Shown here: positions 34,524 through 42,514 of the stretch, piece by piece
Layout of the letters: every line of letters begins with the position of its first letter
Position numbering within the stretch: position 1 is the first letter of the stretch
Assembly (NCBI RefSeq): GCF_001078055.1
Contig: NZ_CP010777.1
Span: 1,634,408 to 1,698,407 of the forward strand
Origin: Rufibacter radiotolerans
GTDB lineage: Bacteria > Bacteroidota > Bacteroidia > Cytophagales > Hymenobacteraceae
Length of the DNA: 64,000 bases
Direction of reading: 5' to 3'
Translations under genes and position numbers: made by a program
The notes under the pieces: model-generated
The model's database searches: none
Told to the model about the DNA's origin: nothing
The model's input: the letters and a program-made list of their open reading frames with translations, nothing else

Positions 34524-35414
34524 CTAGCTTTTCTTGAAAGATTCTGCCACCACCAGGTCTTTGGTGCCGTGGGAGTAGTTATAGAAGCCCTGGCCGGCCT
34601 TTTTGCCTAACTGGCCCGCCTGTACCATGTTCACCAATAGGGGGCAGGGAGCGTATTTTGGGTGCCCGAAACCATCATGCAACACTTTCATAATAGACAG
34701 GCAAACATCAAGGCCTATAAAGTCTGCCAGTTGCAACGGACCCATAAGGTGCGCCATGCCCAGTTTCATGATGGTGTCAATTTCCTCCACGCCGGCCACG
34801 CCTTCATATAAAGTATATATAGCCTCATTGATCATGGGCATGAGAATGCGGTTGGCCACGAAACCAGGGTAGTCATTCGCCTCGGCGGGCGTCTTGCCCA
34901 ATTGCCTGGACAGGTCCAGGATCTGATTGGTGATGGCATCACTGGTGGAATAGCCTCTGATCACTTCTACCAGTTTCATGACCGGCACGGGATTCATGAA
35001 GTGCATACCAATTACTTGCTCTGGACGTTTGGTGGCGGCCGCAATCTTGGTAATGGAGATAGATGAAGTGTTGCTGGCCAGGATGCAGGCAGGTTTGGTG
35101 AACTGGTCCAGCTTCCGGAACAGGTCCAGCTTTATGTCTGCGTTCTCGGTGGCGGCTTCAATGACCAGGTCTGCGTCGCGCACGCCTTGCTCCAGGTCGG
35201 TGAAGGTGGAGATGCGCTCCAGGGTCTGGGTTTTCTGTTCTTCGGTAAGGGCGGCCTTGGCCACCATGCGGTCCAGGTTAGCAGAGATGGTTCCTAAGCC
35301 TTTGGTCAGGGAATCCTGGGAGATGTCAACCATGGAAACCTTGAAGCCATGCTGGGCAAACACGTGGGCAATGCCGTTACCCATGGTGCCGGAACCAATG
35401 ACGGATATGTTCAT
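34524..35414 (-). CDS. hbd: 3-hydroxybutyryl-CoA dehydrogenase
   Basis: 296 residues, NAD-dependent oxidation of 3-hydroxybutyryl-CoA to acetoacetyl-CoA (fatty acid or butanoate metabolism). Rossmann motif GSGTMGNGIAHVFAQHGF (7-24), VIEAATENADIKLDLF, catalytic His in GMHFMNPVPVMKLVEV, NDYPGFVANRILMPMINEAI and LMGPLQLADFIGLDVCLSIM are all typical. Length is usual. No other beta-oxidation gene is adjacent, so pathway direction cannot be read. A stable repeat-bearing hairpin follows its stop. ATG at 35414. Confidence 0.96.
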   Translation of the reverse strand: MNISVIGSGTMGNGIAHVFAQHGFKVSMVDISQDSLTKGLGTISANLDRMVAKAALTEEQKTQTLERISTFTDLEQGVRDADLVIEAATENADIKLDLFRKLDQFTKPACILASNTSSISITKIAAATKRPEQVIGMHFMNPVPVMKLVEVIRGYSTSDAITNQILDLSRQLGKTPAEANDYPGFVANRILMPMINEAIYTLYEGVAGVEEIDTIMKLGMAHLMGPLQLADFIGLDVCLSIMKVLHDGFGHPKYAPCPLLVNMVQAGQLGKKAGQGFYNYSHGTKDLVVAESFKKS

Positions 35415-35655
35415 AGAATAAGCGTTAGTTAGTGCGTGTGAAGATACAAAGCTAAAACAATTCCTGCGGCCATGAATAGTATACTGTAAGGTTGTTTTGC
35501 ATTTTAACTTCCATAAATATAAGTACTTATCTTTTTTTTATATGTCTATATAAATCTTTTAGAATATTCTTGCGTACAAGCAGAAAAATCATTAATGAAC
35601 AATTCTTTAGTGCTTTTTGAAACAATAAACTAAAACCTAAACACAACTTAAAACT

Positions 35656-35808
35656 ATGGGAAATCTATTGTATATCATCGCAGTAGTGCTGGTAATTATC
35701 TGGCTGATCGGATTCTTAGGATTCGGTGATCAAGTAGGTGGCGTGATCCACATCTTGTTAGTTATTGCGGTAATCGCCGTGATCTTACGTTTGATACGCA
35801 GGGCATAA
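35656..35808 (+). CDS. Small lmo0937-like membrane protein, copy 1
   Basis: 50 residues: MGNLLYIIAVVLVIIWLIGF, a conserved GFGDQVGGVIH loop, a second hydrophobic helix and a basic end RLIRRA. Fits the lmo0937 family (DUF5670-like) of two-helix inner-membrane proteins, function unknown, often stress-related. A second nearly identical gene follows after 51 bp. The AT-rich leader (35415-35655) carries no clear -7 match. High confidence that it is a real gene because both copies conserve protein while differing at many synonymous sites. Confidence 0.85.
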   Translation: MGNLLYIIAVVLVIIWLIGFLGFGDQVGGVIHILLVIAVIAVILRLIRRA

Positions 35809-35859
35809 GCCTGTTAAACTAGAATTTACATCTCTGTTAACGCAGGTAAAAATAATATT

Positions 35860-36009
35860 ATGGGAAATTTACTGTACATCATCGCAGTAGTACTTGTTAT
35901 TATTTGGCTCATCGGGTTCTTAGGATTTGGAGATCAGGTGGGTGGCATCATCCACGTACTATTGGTAATTGCCATAGTAATGGTCCTGCTAAGATTGATA
36001 AGAGGGTAA
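35860..36009 (+). CDS. Small lmo0937-like membrane protein, copy 2
   Basis: 49 residues, differing from copy 1 at only about ten positions (for example IIHVLLVIAIV against VIHILLVIAVI) though many third codon bases differ. This pattern shows purifying selection. A 40-bp hairpin terminator (36026-36065) follows 16 bp downstream, so both copies probably share one transcript. Confidence 0.85.
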   Translation: MGNLLYIIAVVLVIIWLIGFLGFGDQVGGIIHVLLVIAIVMVLLRLIRG

Positions 36010-36025
36010 AACTGTGATTTTACTG

Positions 36026-36065
36026 AAAACAGAAAGGGCGCCACTTGTGGCGCCCTTTCTGTTTT
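36026..36065. terminator. Bidirectional terminator hairpin, overlapping a repeat copy
   Basis: AAAACAGAAAGGGCGCCAC pairs exactly with GTGGCGCCCTTTCTGTTTT around TT. It separates the two small membrane genes from the convergent ABC-F gene; its last five bases start the repeat copy at 36061. Confidence 0.88.
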
Positions 36066-36096
36066 GATCCTGTTCTGCGAAAAACAGGCTGGAATC
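36061..36096. repeat. Palindromic repeat copy, diverged
   Basis: GTTTTGATCCTGTTCT faces AAAACAGGCTGGAATC; the GTTTT is shared with the terminator arm. Confidence 0.65.
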
Positions 36097-36104
36097 AGCA
36101 AATG

Positions 36105-37733
36105 CTAAACCAGGCTGTTCACCCCATACATCTGGGCTCTCAAAGCCTTGATATCCTCATTGGTCAGGTACTCGTCATAAGACATGCGCTTGTCAATGAT
36201 TCCTTTGGGCGTCAACTCAATAATGCGGTTGGCAATGGTGTCTACAAACTGTAAGTCATGGGAGCTGAACAACAGAGACCCCGGAAATTCTTTAAGCCCG
36301 TTGTTCAGGGCCGTGATAGACTCTAGATCCAAGTGGTTGGTAGGTTCATCCAGCACCAGCATGTTACCGCTCTGCAGCATCATGCGCGAAAGCATACACC
36401 GTACTTTTTCACCCCCGGAAAGTACACTCGCCTTTTTCAGAGATTCTTCCCCGGAGAAAAGCATACGGCCCAGGAAGCCCCGGATAAAGCTCTCGTCTTT
36501 CTCCACCGAGAATTGACGCAGCCAGTCCACCAGACTCAGATCGGTCTGGAAAAACTCATTGTTGTCTTTAGGGAAGTAGGCGGCGCTGATGGTGGTACCC
36601 CACTTGAATTCGCCTTTGTCTGGCGCCATCTCTCCCATAATGATCTTGAAGAAAGAAGTGGCGGCCAGGTCATTGCGGCTGATCACCGCTATCTTGTCTT
36701 TCTTGTCAACGGTGAACGTAACGTTCTTGAAGAGCACGCCATCCTCGCCATTCTTGGAAAGATCATCTACCTGCAGCAACTGGTTGCCGGCCTCACGCTC
36801 CTGCTTGAACTGGATGTAAGGGTACCGGCGGCTGGAAGGCTTAATATCTTCCAGGGTAAGTTTGGCTAACAGTTTAGAACGCGAAGTAGCCTGCTTTGAT
36901 TTGGAGGCGTTTGCGCTAAAACGGGCAATAAACGCTTCCAGCTCCTTGCGCTTGTCTTCAGTTTTGCGGTTAGCGTCTGTGCGCTGCTTGGAGGCTAGTT
37001 GGCTAGACTCATACCAGAAGGTATAGTTACCGGCGTACAACTGAATTTTACCATAATCAATGTCTGCCACGTGCGTACACACAGCATCCAGGAAGTGACG
37101 GTCGTGGCTTACCACAATCACCGTGTTCTGGAAGTTGTCCAGGAAGTTCTCCAGCCACATGATAGACTCAGCGTCCAGGTGGTTGGTAGGCTCATCCAGG
37201 AGCAGAATGTCTGGGTTACCGAACAAGGCCTGTGCCAAGAGGACGCGAATCTTCTCGTTACCGCCCAGGTCTTTCATTAGGGTGTAATGCAGGTCCGGGG
37301 AAATGCCTAGGCCACTCAATAATTCACCAGCTTCATATTCAGCGTTCCAGCCTTCCATATCGGCAAATTCGGCTTCCAGTTCAGAGGCGCGCATGCCGTC
37401 TTCCTCAGAGAAATCCTCTTTGGCATAGATGGCATCTTTCTCGTTCATGATGTCATACAGGCGCTTGTGGCCCATGATCACCGTCTGGAGCACAGGATAC
37501 TCATCATACTCATAGTGGTCCTGTTTTAGAACCGCAAGGCGCATTTTAGCTGGTATGTCTACCGTGCCGGTGTTGGGGTCTATTTCCCCAGATAAGATTT
37601 TAAGGAAAGTTGACTTACCCGCTCCGTTTGCGCCTATAAGGCCATAACAGTTTCCGGGTGAGAACTTGATGGTGACGTCTTCAAAAAGGGTGCGTTTGCC
37701 GTAGCCAAGACTTACGTTACTGGTACTGATCAT
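36105..37733 (-). CDS. ABC-F family ATPase (YbiT-like) with one degenerate ATP site
   Basis: 542 residues, two ABC domains without membrane helices, as in ribosome-acting ABC-F proteins. Domain 1: Walker A GANGAGKST (34-42), Walker B ILLLDEPTNHLD. Domain 2: signature LSGGEK (438-443), Walker B LVLDEPTNHLD. The domain 2 Walker A is replaced by SRNDLAATS (352-360, no GK[ST]) and the domain 1 signature by LGGNEK (156-161). Because ATP sites form between Walker A of one domain and signature of the other, one site is intact and the other is lost in both halves. A charged linker lies around 245-320. ATG at 37733. Family function: translation factor that rescues or tunes ribosomes. Confidence 0.93.
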   Translation of the reverse strand: MISTSNVSLGYGKRTLFEDVTIKFSPGNCYGLIGANGAGKSTFLKILSGEIDPNTGTVDIPAKMRLAVLKQDHYEYDEYPVLQTVIMGHKRLYDIMNEKDAIYAKEDFSEEDGMRASELEAEFADMEGWNAEYEAGELLSGLGISPDLHYTLMKDLGGNEKIRVLLAQALFGNPDILLLDEPTNHLDAESIMWLENFLDNFQNTVIVVSHDRHFLDAVCTHVADIDYGKIQLYAGNYTFWYESSQLASKQRTDANRKTEDKRKELEAFIARFSANASKSKQATSRSKLLAKLTLEDIKPSSRRYPYIQFKQEREAGNQLLQVDDLSKNGEDGVLFKNVTFTVDKKDKIAVISRNDLAATSFFKIIMGEMAPDKGEFKWGTTISAAYFPKDNNEFFQTDLSLVDWLRQFSVEKDESFIRGFLGRMLFSGEESLKKASVLSGGEKVRCMLSRMMLQSGNMLVLDEPTNHLDLESITALNNGLKEFPGSLLFSSHDLQFVDTIANRIIELTPKGIIDKRMSYDEYLTNEDIKALRAQMYGVNSLV

Positions 37734-38051
37734 GCTATGCTCTGTGGTGATTTTATAGGATTTCTGCCGGCGAAGTTACCAAAAGAACTTCAAAAAGACT
37801 TTGCCAAAGGTTCTTTTCCTTGATTTAGCTGCCGGTGTCTTATTGACAGACAATCAAAACCTTAAATCAGTTCAGCCAGGGCGGTAATGCAAGGAGCGGG
37901 AAATACTTTGCCAGGGAGTAAGTAAAAAATCAGGGTTAACCACAACAACACCCCTGTGAATCAAGTATATGGTTTATCATATCTACAGTGAGAACCGGGA
38001 GCTATCATCTGGCCACCGGGAAAATAGACCTTTACAAAATAAAACTAACAC
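37734..38051. other. 318-bp divergent gap
   Basis: Divergent promoter region of the ABC-F and DUF4199 genes. A small inverted repeat (ATATG-GTTTAT-CATAT) lies near 37966-37981. No gene or repeat copy seen. Confidence 0.5.
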
Positions 38052-38516
38052 ATGGAACAACGAAGGACAACGGTACAAAAAACCGGTACCTATTATGGAG
38101 TAATGACAGGAGTAGCGGCAATCATCTACATTGTGCTCGTAAAGCTCCTTGGCCTCATAGAAAATGTTTCTTTACACTTTCTGGTGGGCATAATTCTAGT
38201 GATTGGAGTAATTCTGGCTATTAAAAGTCATAAAAGCAGCAGGCACGGCAAGATTGATTATCTAGAAGGCATTGGGGTAGGCTTTTTTGTGGGTTTGGTC
38301 TCCGCGGTTCTCTACACCATCTTCCAGGTAGTGATGGACTCTGTGTTCCATCTGGCCTTTTCTTACCCGTACCGGGCAGATGAATCTTATGGTGACCAAC
38401 AGGCCATCTGGATATTGGGCATTACCTGGATCCTGATGGGTATTATCTTAGGGGCATTCATTGGTTACATCGCCATGCAGTTCTTTAAAAGACCAGACCA
38501 TAAATTATCATCTTAA
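38052..38516 (+). CDS. DUF4199 family membrane protein
   Basis: 154 residues: four predicted membrane helices (about 14-32, 40-58, 74-95, 119-142). The layout TGTYYGVMTGVAAIIYIV, GKIDYLEGIGVGFFVGLVSAV and a soluble loop with PYRADESYGDQQAIW then the last helix fits the DUF4199 family, common in Bacteroidota and of unknown function. ATG at 38052. A terminator follows 21 bp after the stop. Confidence 0.85.
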   Translation: MEQRRTTVQKTGTYYGVMTGVAAIIYIVLVKLLGLIENVSLHFLVGIILVIGVILAIKSHKSSRHGKIDYLEGIGVGFFVGLVSAVLYTIFQVVMDSVFHLAFSYPYRADESYGDQQAIWILGITWILMGIILGAFIGYIAMQFFKRPDHKLSS

Positions 38517-38537
38517 TTTCCTCTGACTTACCATATC

Positions 38538-38568
38538 AAAAGCCTGGCTATTTCTAGTCAGGCTTTTT
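38538..38568 (+). terminator. Terminator after the DUF4199 gene
   Basis: AAAGCCTGGCTA pairs with TAGTCAGGCTTT (one mismatch) around TTTC, then seven T. Confidence 0.85.
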
Positions 38569-39006
38569 TTATTTTAATGATTTCTATCATCTGAAATAAA
38601 GGCAATTTGTAATATCCTAGTATTGTGTGCCCCGTATAAATAAATATCAATTTGCAGATAGTTGCCAGAATGTTTACGGCTGGAGTTGAAAATCTTGATC
38701 TTTATGGGCTGGAAAAATTATTGATTCTGGCAGACGTTTCTTTTGGAAAAGCCTATGGGCAAAGGGTTTTACCAAAAATAAATGGAAAATGGGGAAGCAG
38801 GAGGGAGCTTAAGAAGGTAAACTAAATATAGTATTTTGCTATATAATACAGGAGACAGGAATTTAATTAGAAATAGAAAAATAATGCAATTACTAAATAT
38901 TAAAATTCCTATAACATTGAAAATGGTAAGCCGTTAAAGGAGATATAAAACATTTAACAATCTGAATATACCTGTACTTAAGCGTCAAACTTTAAGCGTC
39001 AAAAAA
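38569..39006. other. AT-rich 438-bp gap upstream of the Spy-like gene
   Basis: One short frame is open (38670-38825, plus, 51 residues starting MFTAGVENLDLYGLEK) but has no recognisable features, so I do not call it. Near the end lie two copies of TTAAGCGTCAAA (38978-38989 and 38992-39003); an inverted copy lies just after the next gene (39701-39710). Confidence 0.5.
38978..39003 (+). repeat. Two direct copies of TTAAGCGTCAAA before the Spy-like gene
   Basis: 38978-38989 and 38992-39003, 2 bp apart, immediately upstream of ATG 39007. The inverse sequence TTTGACGCTT occurs at 39701-39710 directly after the stop. Could be recombination or slippage traces, or a binding site. Confidence 0.6.
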
Positions 39007-39699
39007 ATGAAAAAATTTATCCTTTCCGCATTATTCCTGGGCGCCATCTTCACGGCCCAAGCTCAGACAAATTTAACTGGAACTGCAGCCACAGTACGTA
39101 CGGTCCTCTCTATGAGCGCTACCGAAATGAGCCGCCAAATGTACAATGACCTTCAATTGAACGAAGGCCAGTACGTGAAGATCAAAGCCCTGAACCAGGC
39201 CCGTCTGGACAAGTTCAGTGAAATTGAGAAAATGTACGCCAATGACGCGCAAATGCGCGATGCCAAGATCAAAGAGGTAAACGCCCAACTAGATCAGGAA
39301 TTCGCTGCTATCCTTACTCCTAAGCAATTCACTGCTTACTTAGAGTTTGATGGCCGTCCCGTACAAACCAGCACTACCACTGATAGCTCTTCCACCTCTG
39401 GCGTAATGAATATGAATTCTTCTACCGCTACTGAGGCAGAGATGAAAATCAAAGACGACAAGATAAAGATGGAAAGCGCGGACAGCAAGGTGAAGATTGA
39501 GGATAACAAAATCAAAGCTGAGTCTGCCCACGGAGAAATGAAAATGAAGAATGATTCAGAAAAACTGAAAACCAAATCAGTAAAATATAAATCTTCTCCA
39601 TCTGAGACTAAAATCATCACTCCTGAGGGTAAAACCAAAGTGGAGCATGATAAGATGAAAGCTAAAACTGATACCAGTAAAAAGAAAGTTAAAAACTAG
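39007..39699 (+). CDS. Secreted protein with Spy/CpxP-like helical domain and charged repeats
   Basis: 230 residues. Signal peptide (about 1-19, ending AQAQ). Residues about 30-120 (MSATEMSRQMYNDLQLNEGQ, YVKIKALNQARLDKFSEIEKMY, ILTPKQFTAYLEF) resemble the helical hairpin of Spy/CpxP-type periplasmic proteins. The rest is a Lys/Glu/Asp-rich low-complexity tail with two similar units, KIKDDKIKMESADSKV and KIEDNKIKAESAHGEM (about 146-179), then a Lys-rich end. It may act as a periplasmic chaperone-like or metal-responsive protein; unproven. Flanked by AAGCGTCAAA repeats and followed by a terminator. Confidence 0.75.
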   Translation: MKKFILSALFLGAIFTAQAQTNLTGTAATVRTVLSMSATEMSRQMYNDLQLNEGQYVKIKALNQARLDKFSEIEKMYANDAQMRDAKIKEVNAQLDQEFAAILTPKQFTAYLEFDGRPVQTSTTTDSSSTSGVMNMNSSTATEAEMKIKDDKIKMESADSKVKIEDNKIKAESAHGEMKMKNDSEKLKTKSVKYKSSPSETKIITPEGKTKVEHDKMKAKTDTSKKKVKN

Positions 39700-39715
39700 G
39701 TTTGACGCTTGCTTA

Positions 39716-39756
39716 GAGAGCCGTTCCCCATTGTTGAGGAACGGCTTTCTTTTTTA
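39716..39756 (+). terminator. Terminator after the Spy-like gene
   Basis: AGCCGTTCC pairs with GGAACGGCT around a small loop, followed by TTCTTTTTT; could also serve the minus-strand gene that ends at 39762. Confidence 0.8.
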
Positions 39757-39761
39757 TAGGC

Positions 39762-40166
39762 CTATTCCTCCAGCAGGTTGGCTTCCCGCACTGTGCCTAG
39801 GGCATCCATCCGCACGGTGAAGGCTACTTTCTTAGCGGCGGCTCCAGTTTGGCATTTTGGGCCAGGGGCAATGAAATAGATGTAGATTTTCTGGCTGCGT
39901 TCCAAAAGCTCCTCCAGGTCTGGTTTGCCCAACAGCTGCCTGATCTTGTATTCTTTCAGGCCTACCAGATCTAGTCTAATCTCTTCTATTTTGCCCTGTT
40001 GCTTCTGCCTAAGGCCCTGGCAACCGTTCAGGTCCTTCTTCCAGGTGTCTGAATCAAAGTTGAAATCTGAACTGGCCGAGGAGCACGCGTTTAACAGCAA
40101 ACAAAACAGACAACTTAGCAGCAAAGACTTCGTTTTTTGTATTTTAGAGGCAGCTTGACAGATCAT
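39762..40166 (-). CDS. Small lipoprotein of unknown function
   Basis: 134 residues from ATG at 40166; the longer frame to 40538 is not used because the lipoprotein signal starts here. N-terminus KTKSLLLSCLFCLLLNACSS with lipobox LLNAC. The mature part has DTWKKDLNGCQGLRQKQQGK, a possible RIEEIRLDLVGLKEYKIRQLLGKPDLEELL segment like the SmpA/BamE fold (an alpha helix then G-K-P turn), and KIYIYFIAPGPKCQ. BamE/SmpA-like or DUF-type outer-membrane lipoprotein is plausible. A -7 match (TACTTTTG on the minus strand at 40265-40272) lies 98 bp upstream. Confidence 0.75.
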   Translation of the reverse strand: MICQAASKIQKTKSLLLSCLFCLLLNACSSASSDFNFDSDTWKKDLNGCQGLRQKQQGKIEEIRLDLVGLKEYKIRQLLGKPDLEELLERSQKIYIYFIAPGPKCQTGAAAKKVAFTVRMDALGTVREANLLEE

Positions 40167-40264
40167 TCGGCAGGTTGGTTTTTGAGTGAAAATAAATAGT
40201 TGGCTAAGCACTTGAGCCTCAAGGCACCCAACGCAAGATGGGGTTGTTTTGCGCCTTTTGGGAA

Positions 40265-40272
40265 CAAAAGTA
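40265..40272 (-). promoter_or_regulatory. -7 element candidate for the lipoprotein gene
   Basis: TACTTTTG on the minus strand matches TAnnTTTG, in the divergent gap. No clear TTG lies at the expected spacing. Confidence 0.4.
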
Positions 40273-40317
40273 GACACAAATGGGGTTATTACTGCGGCAC
40301 TTGTAAAGAAATAAGAT

Positions 40318-41115
40318 ATGAATAGAATAATTTCCGTTTTCTCCGTCATCGCAGTCTTGTCTTTCGTTCTTCCTGCAAATAGCGCTTCTTCCACAGAGTC
40401 TTTTTCTTCTTCTTCCAAGACAGAGGTGAAAGTTGTGGCCGGTAAAACCTCTTTCGCAGATTTTCTGGAAAACCTGTATGATGAGGCAGATCTTAAGAAA
40501 GCGGGAATGAACTTTGAAGTGTTCAAAAGAGCCGCCACCGGGTATTATAACCTCAAGGAGCAGAACAAACTGAACAAGTCTAAAGACATCTTAACCGTGG
40601 TTGATTTCTCTAAGCATAGCCGTGAGAAACGCCTTTGGATTGTAGACCTGGCCAAAAAGAAATTATTATATAACAGCTTAGTGGCCCACGGCCGCGGTTC
40701 TGGAAATGAAAAAGCGGTGAACTTCTCTAACATAGAGAACTCGCACATGAGCAGCCTGGGCTTTTACATCACAGAGAACACCTATTTTGGCAAGCATGGC
40801 CTTTCCCTTAAATTACAGGGCGTAGACAAAGGATTCAATACCAACGCCAAAGACCGCGCAGTAGTAGTACATGGCGCTGACTATGTAAGTGAAGCCTTTG
40901 TAAAGCAGCATGGCAGATTAGGCCGAAGCCACGGTTGCCCCGCCTTGCCAAAGGAGATTACTGAAGAAGTGGTGCAATTGATCAAAGGAGGCACTGTTTT
41001 GTACATTGATGCCCCGGTTGCTAATTATTCTTCTGCGTACCTGAATGCTGATACCGCCATCAAACGTTTTGAGAATGAGATCCTGGCCAAGCAGGCCCAG
41101 TTGCTGAGCAAATAG
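40318..41115 (+). CDS. Murein L,D-transpeptidase catalytic domain protein (YkuD_2 type)
   Basis: 265 residues, exported (signal peptide about 1-22, LPANSAS). The catalytic domain is clear: HGRGSGNEKAVNFSNIENSH, GFYITENTYFGKHGLSLKL, the catalytic stretch HGADYVSEAF and SHGCPALP (Cys about 205). It forms 3-3 crosslinks or attaches proteins to peptidoglycan in the periplasm. ATG at 40318; no obvious -7 match upstream. A 44-bp perfect palindrome ends the unit 14 bp after its stop. Confidence 0.92.
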   Translation: MNRIISVFSVIAVLSFVLPANSASSTESFSSSSKTEVKVVAGKTSFADFLENLYDEADLKKAGMNFEVFKRAATGYYNLKEQNKLNKSKDILTVVDFSKHSREKRLWIVDLAKKKLLYNSLVAHGRGSGNEKAVNFSNIENSHMSSLGFYITENTYFGKHGLSLKLQGVDKGFNTNAKDRAVVVHGADYVSEAFVKQHGRLGRSHGCPALPKEITEEVVQLIKGGTVLYIDAPVANYSSAYLNADTAIKRFENEILAKQAQLLSK

Positions 41116-41129
41116 GTAATAATCTACTA

Positions 41130-41173
41130 TAACACAGAAGAGGCCACCCAATTGGGTGGCCTCTTCTGTGTTA
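41130..41173. terminator. 44-bp perfect palindrome, bidirectional terminator
   Basis: The left half TAACACAGAAGAGGCCACCC plus AA is followed by its exact complement with no loop bases. It lies between convergent genes, so it serves both. Confidence 0.9.
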
Positions 41174-41199
41174 TTTCGTTTTAGGTGTGGGAGTGATTA

Positions 41200-41406
41200 T
41201 CAAGCGGTGTCTTTGGTAGCCTTTACCAGGCTAATACCCGTGAAAAGGAAAATCAGACCTACTACAAACGGCACCGCCGCTGAGAATTGATTCACAGATA
41301 CCCCTCCAACAGAATCTCCACCAGCTAAGAAGGCATACGCTCCCCAAATGACGCCTACAATCCCTAGAATTGTAAGAATAGCGCCGAATGTTCTTTTAAG
41401 GTTCAT
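41200..41406 (-). CDS. Small two-helix membrane protein
   Basis: 68 residues: NLKRTFGAILTILGIVGVIWG helix (about 3-27), a short soluble loop with GGDSVGGVSVNQF, and a second helix AVPFVVGLIFLFTGISLV (about 43-61), ending KATKDTA. No family recognised. ATG at 41406. Its gene is convergent with the L,D-transpeptidase gene and divergent from the M48 gene. Confidence 0.7.
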   Translation of the reverse strand: MNLKRTFGAILTILGIVGVIWGAYAFLAGGDSVGGVSVNQFSAAVPFVVGLIFLFTGISLVKATKDTA

Positions 41407-41633
41407 TTCAGTTTACGTTAGGTTGCGCGCAAAATTGCGCTATAGCCCTCTTACGTATGTACAATCAAAAATGATATAGAGATTTATCTATGTGCCTGCT
41501 GTTTTCCAGAGGCATTGTTCACCGGCAAGCGCAACCAACTGTATTTAACGCCGTTCTTCTAAACGTATTTCTACTTGGTAGGCAGATAATGTTCTTGCAA
41601 TGAAATATGGTTAGAACTTAAAAAAAGACAAAA

Positions 41634-42443
41634 ATGAGAGGTTCCATGCGCTTTGTGATTGGGTTGCTGATTGCCGCATTTTCATTAGTGACCTATTGGT
41701 GCAATAGAGAATACAACCCGGTTACCGGCGAAACCCAGCATATTAACATGAGTGCTGAGCAGGAGATAGCCCTAGGGCTACAGGCCGCCCCGGAAATGGC
41801 CCAGCAGTACGGCGGGCTCCACGCAGACCAGCAAGCCACCGCCAAGGTAAAAGAGATTGGCCAACGGATTGTCCAAAGCACCAAAGCCCGTGAAACACCC
41901 TACCAGTTTGATTTTCACCTGCTGGCAGATGAAAACACCATCAATGCCTTTGCCTTACCGGGCGGGCAGATTTTTATTACAGCGGGTCTATTGCGCAGGC
42001 TTCAGACGGAAGGGCAGGTAGCCGGCGTGCTGGGCCATGAGGTGGGTCACGTGGTGGCCCGCCACTCCGCGGAGCAGATTGCCAAAGCCAAACTGACCCA
42101 GGGCTTGTCCGGGGCCGCGGCGGTGGCCACGTATGACCCACAGAACCCTTCCTCTGCCAGTGCCGCCGCGGCGGCCGCCATGATTGGGAAACTGATGAAC
42201 CTGAAGTATGGCCGCGATGATGAGTTGGAGTCTGACCGGTTAGCCGTATCTTTTACCGCAGAGGCCGGCTATGATCCCCGGGCCATGCTGGGCGTGATGG
42301 AAGTTCTTTCTGAAGGAGGCAGTGGGGGCAGCGGTCCTGATTTTTTCCAGACGCACCCAAACCCCACCAACCGAAAAGCAAAAATAGAGCAAGCCATTAG
42401 TGAGGTGTTCCCTAACGGCATACCCAGCGGCCTTATACAATAA
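41634..42443 (+). CDS. M48 family metallopeptidase, membrane-anchored
   Basis: 269 residues. N-terminal hydrophobic anchor MRFVIGLLIAAFSLVTYW then Cys; the cysteine lacks a proper lipobox context so I call it an anchor. Peptidase M48 core: FALPGGQIFITAGLLRRL, HEVGH zinc motif (about 138-142, in LGHEVGHVVARHSAEQ), and DELESDRLAV with the third ligand Glu. Related to BepA/LoiP outer-membrane-quality proteases. Start ATG at 41634, or 41646 (MRFVI). Another M48 lipoprotein gene lies at 49308-50174. Confidence 0.92.
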   Translation: MRGSMRFVIGLLIAAFSLVTYWCNREYNPVTGETQHINMSAEQEIALGLQAAPEMAQQYGGLHADQQATAKVKEIGQRIVQSTKARETPYQFDFHLLADENTINAFALPGGQIFITAGLLRRLQTEGQVAGVLGHEVGHVVARHSAEQIAKAKLTQGLSGAAAVATYDPQNPSSASAAAAAAMIGKLMNLKYGRDDELESDRLAVSFTAEAGYDPRAMLGVMEVLSEGGSGGSGPDFFQTHPNPTNRKAKIEQAISEVFPNGIPSGLIQ

Positions 42444-42449
42444 CGTTTT

Positions 42450-42485
42450 GTTTTAGGGCTGTTTTACCAAAAACGGCCCCAAAAC
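42450..42485. repeat. Palindromic repeat copy
   Basis: GTTTTAGGGCTGTTTT faces AAAACGGCCCCAAAAC around ACCA; 6 bp after the M48 stop. Confidence 0.82.
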
Positions 42486-42514
42486 GGAAATCACCCTTTA
42501 GACCTTACCTGCTT

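Noticed and set aside
38670..38825. Open frame of 51 residues (MFTAGVENLDLYGLEK...) in an AT-rich gap
   Set aside because: No recognisable features, promoter or ribosome site, and such frames occur by chance in a 438-bp gap.
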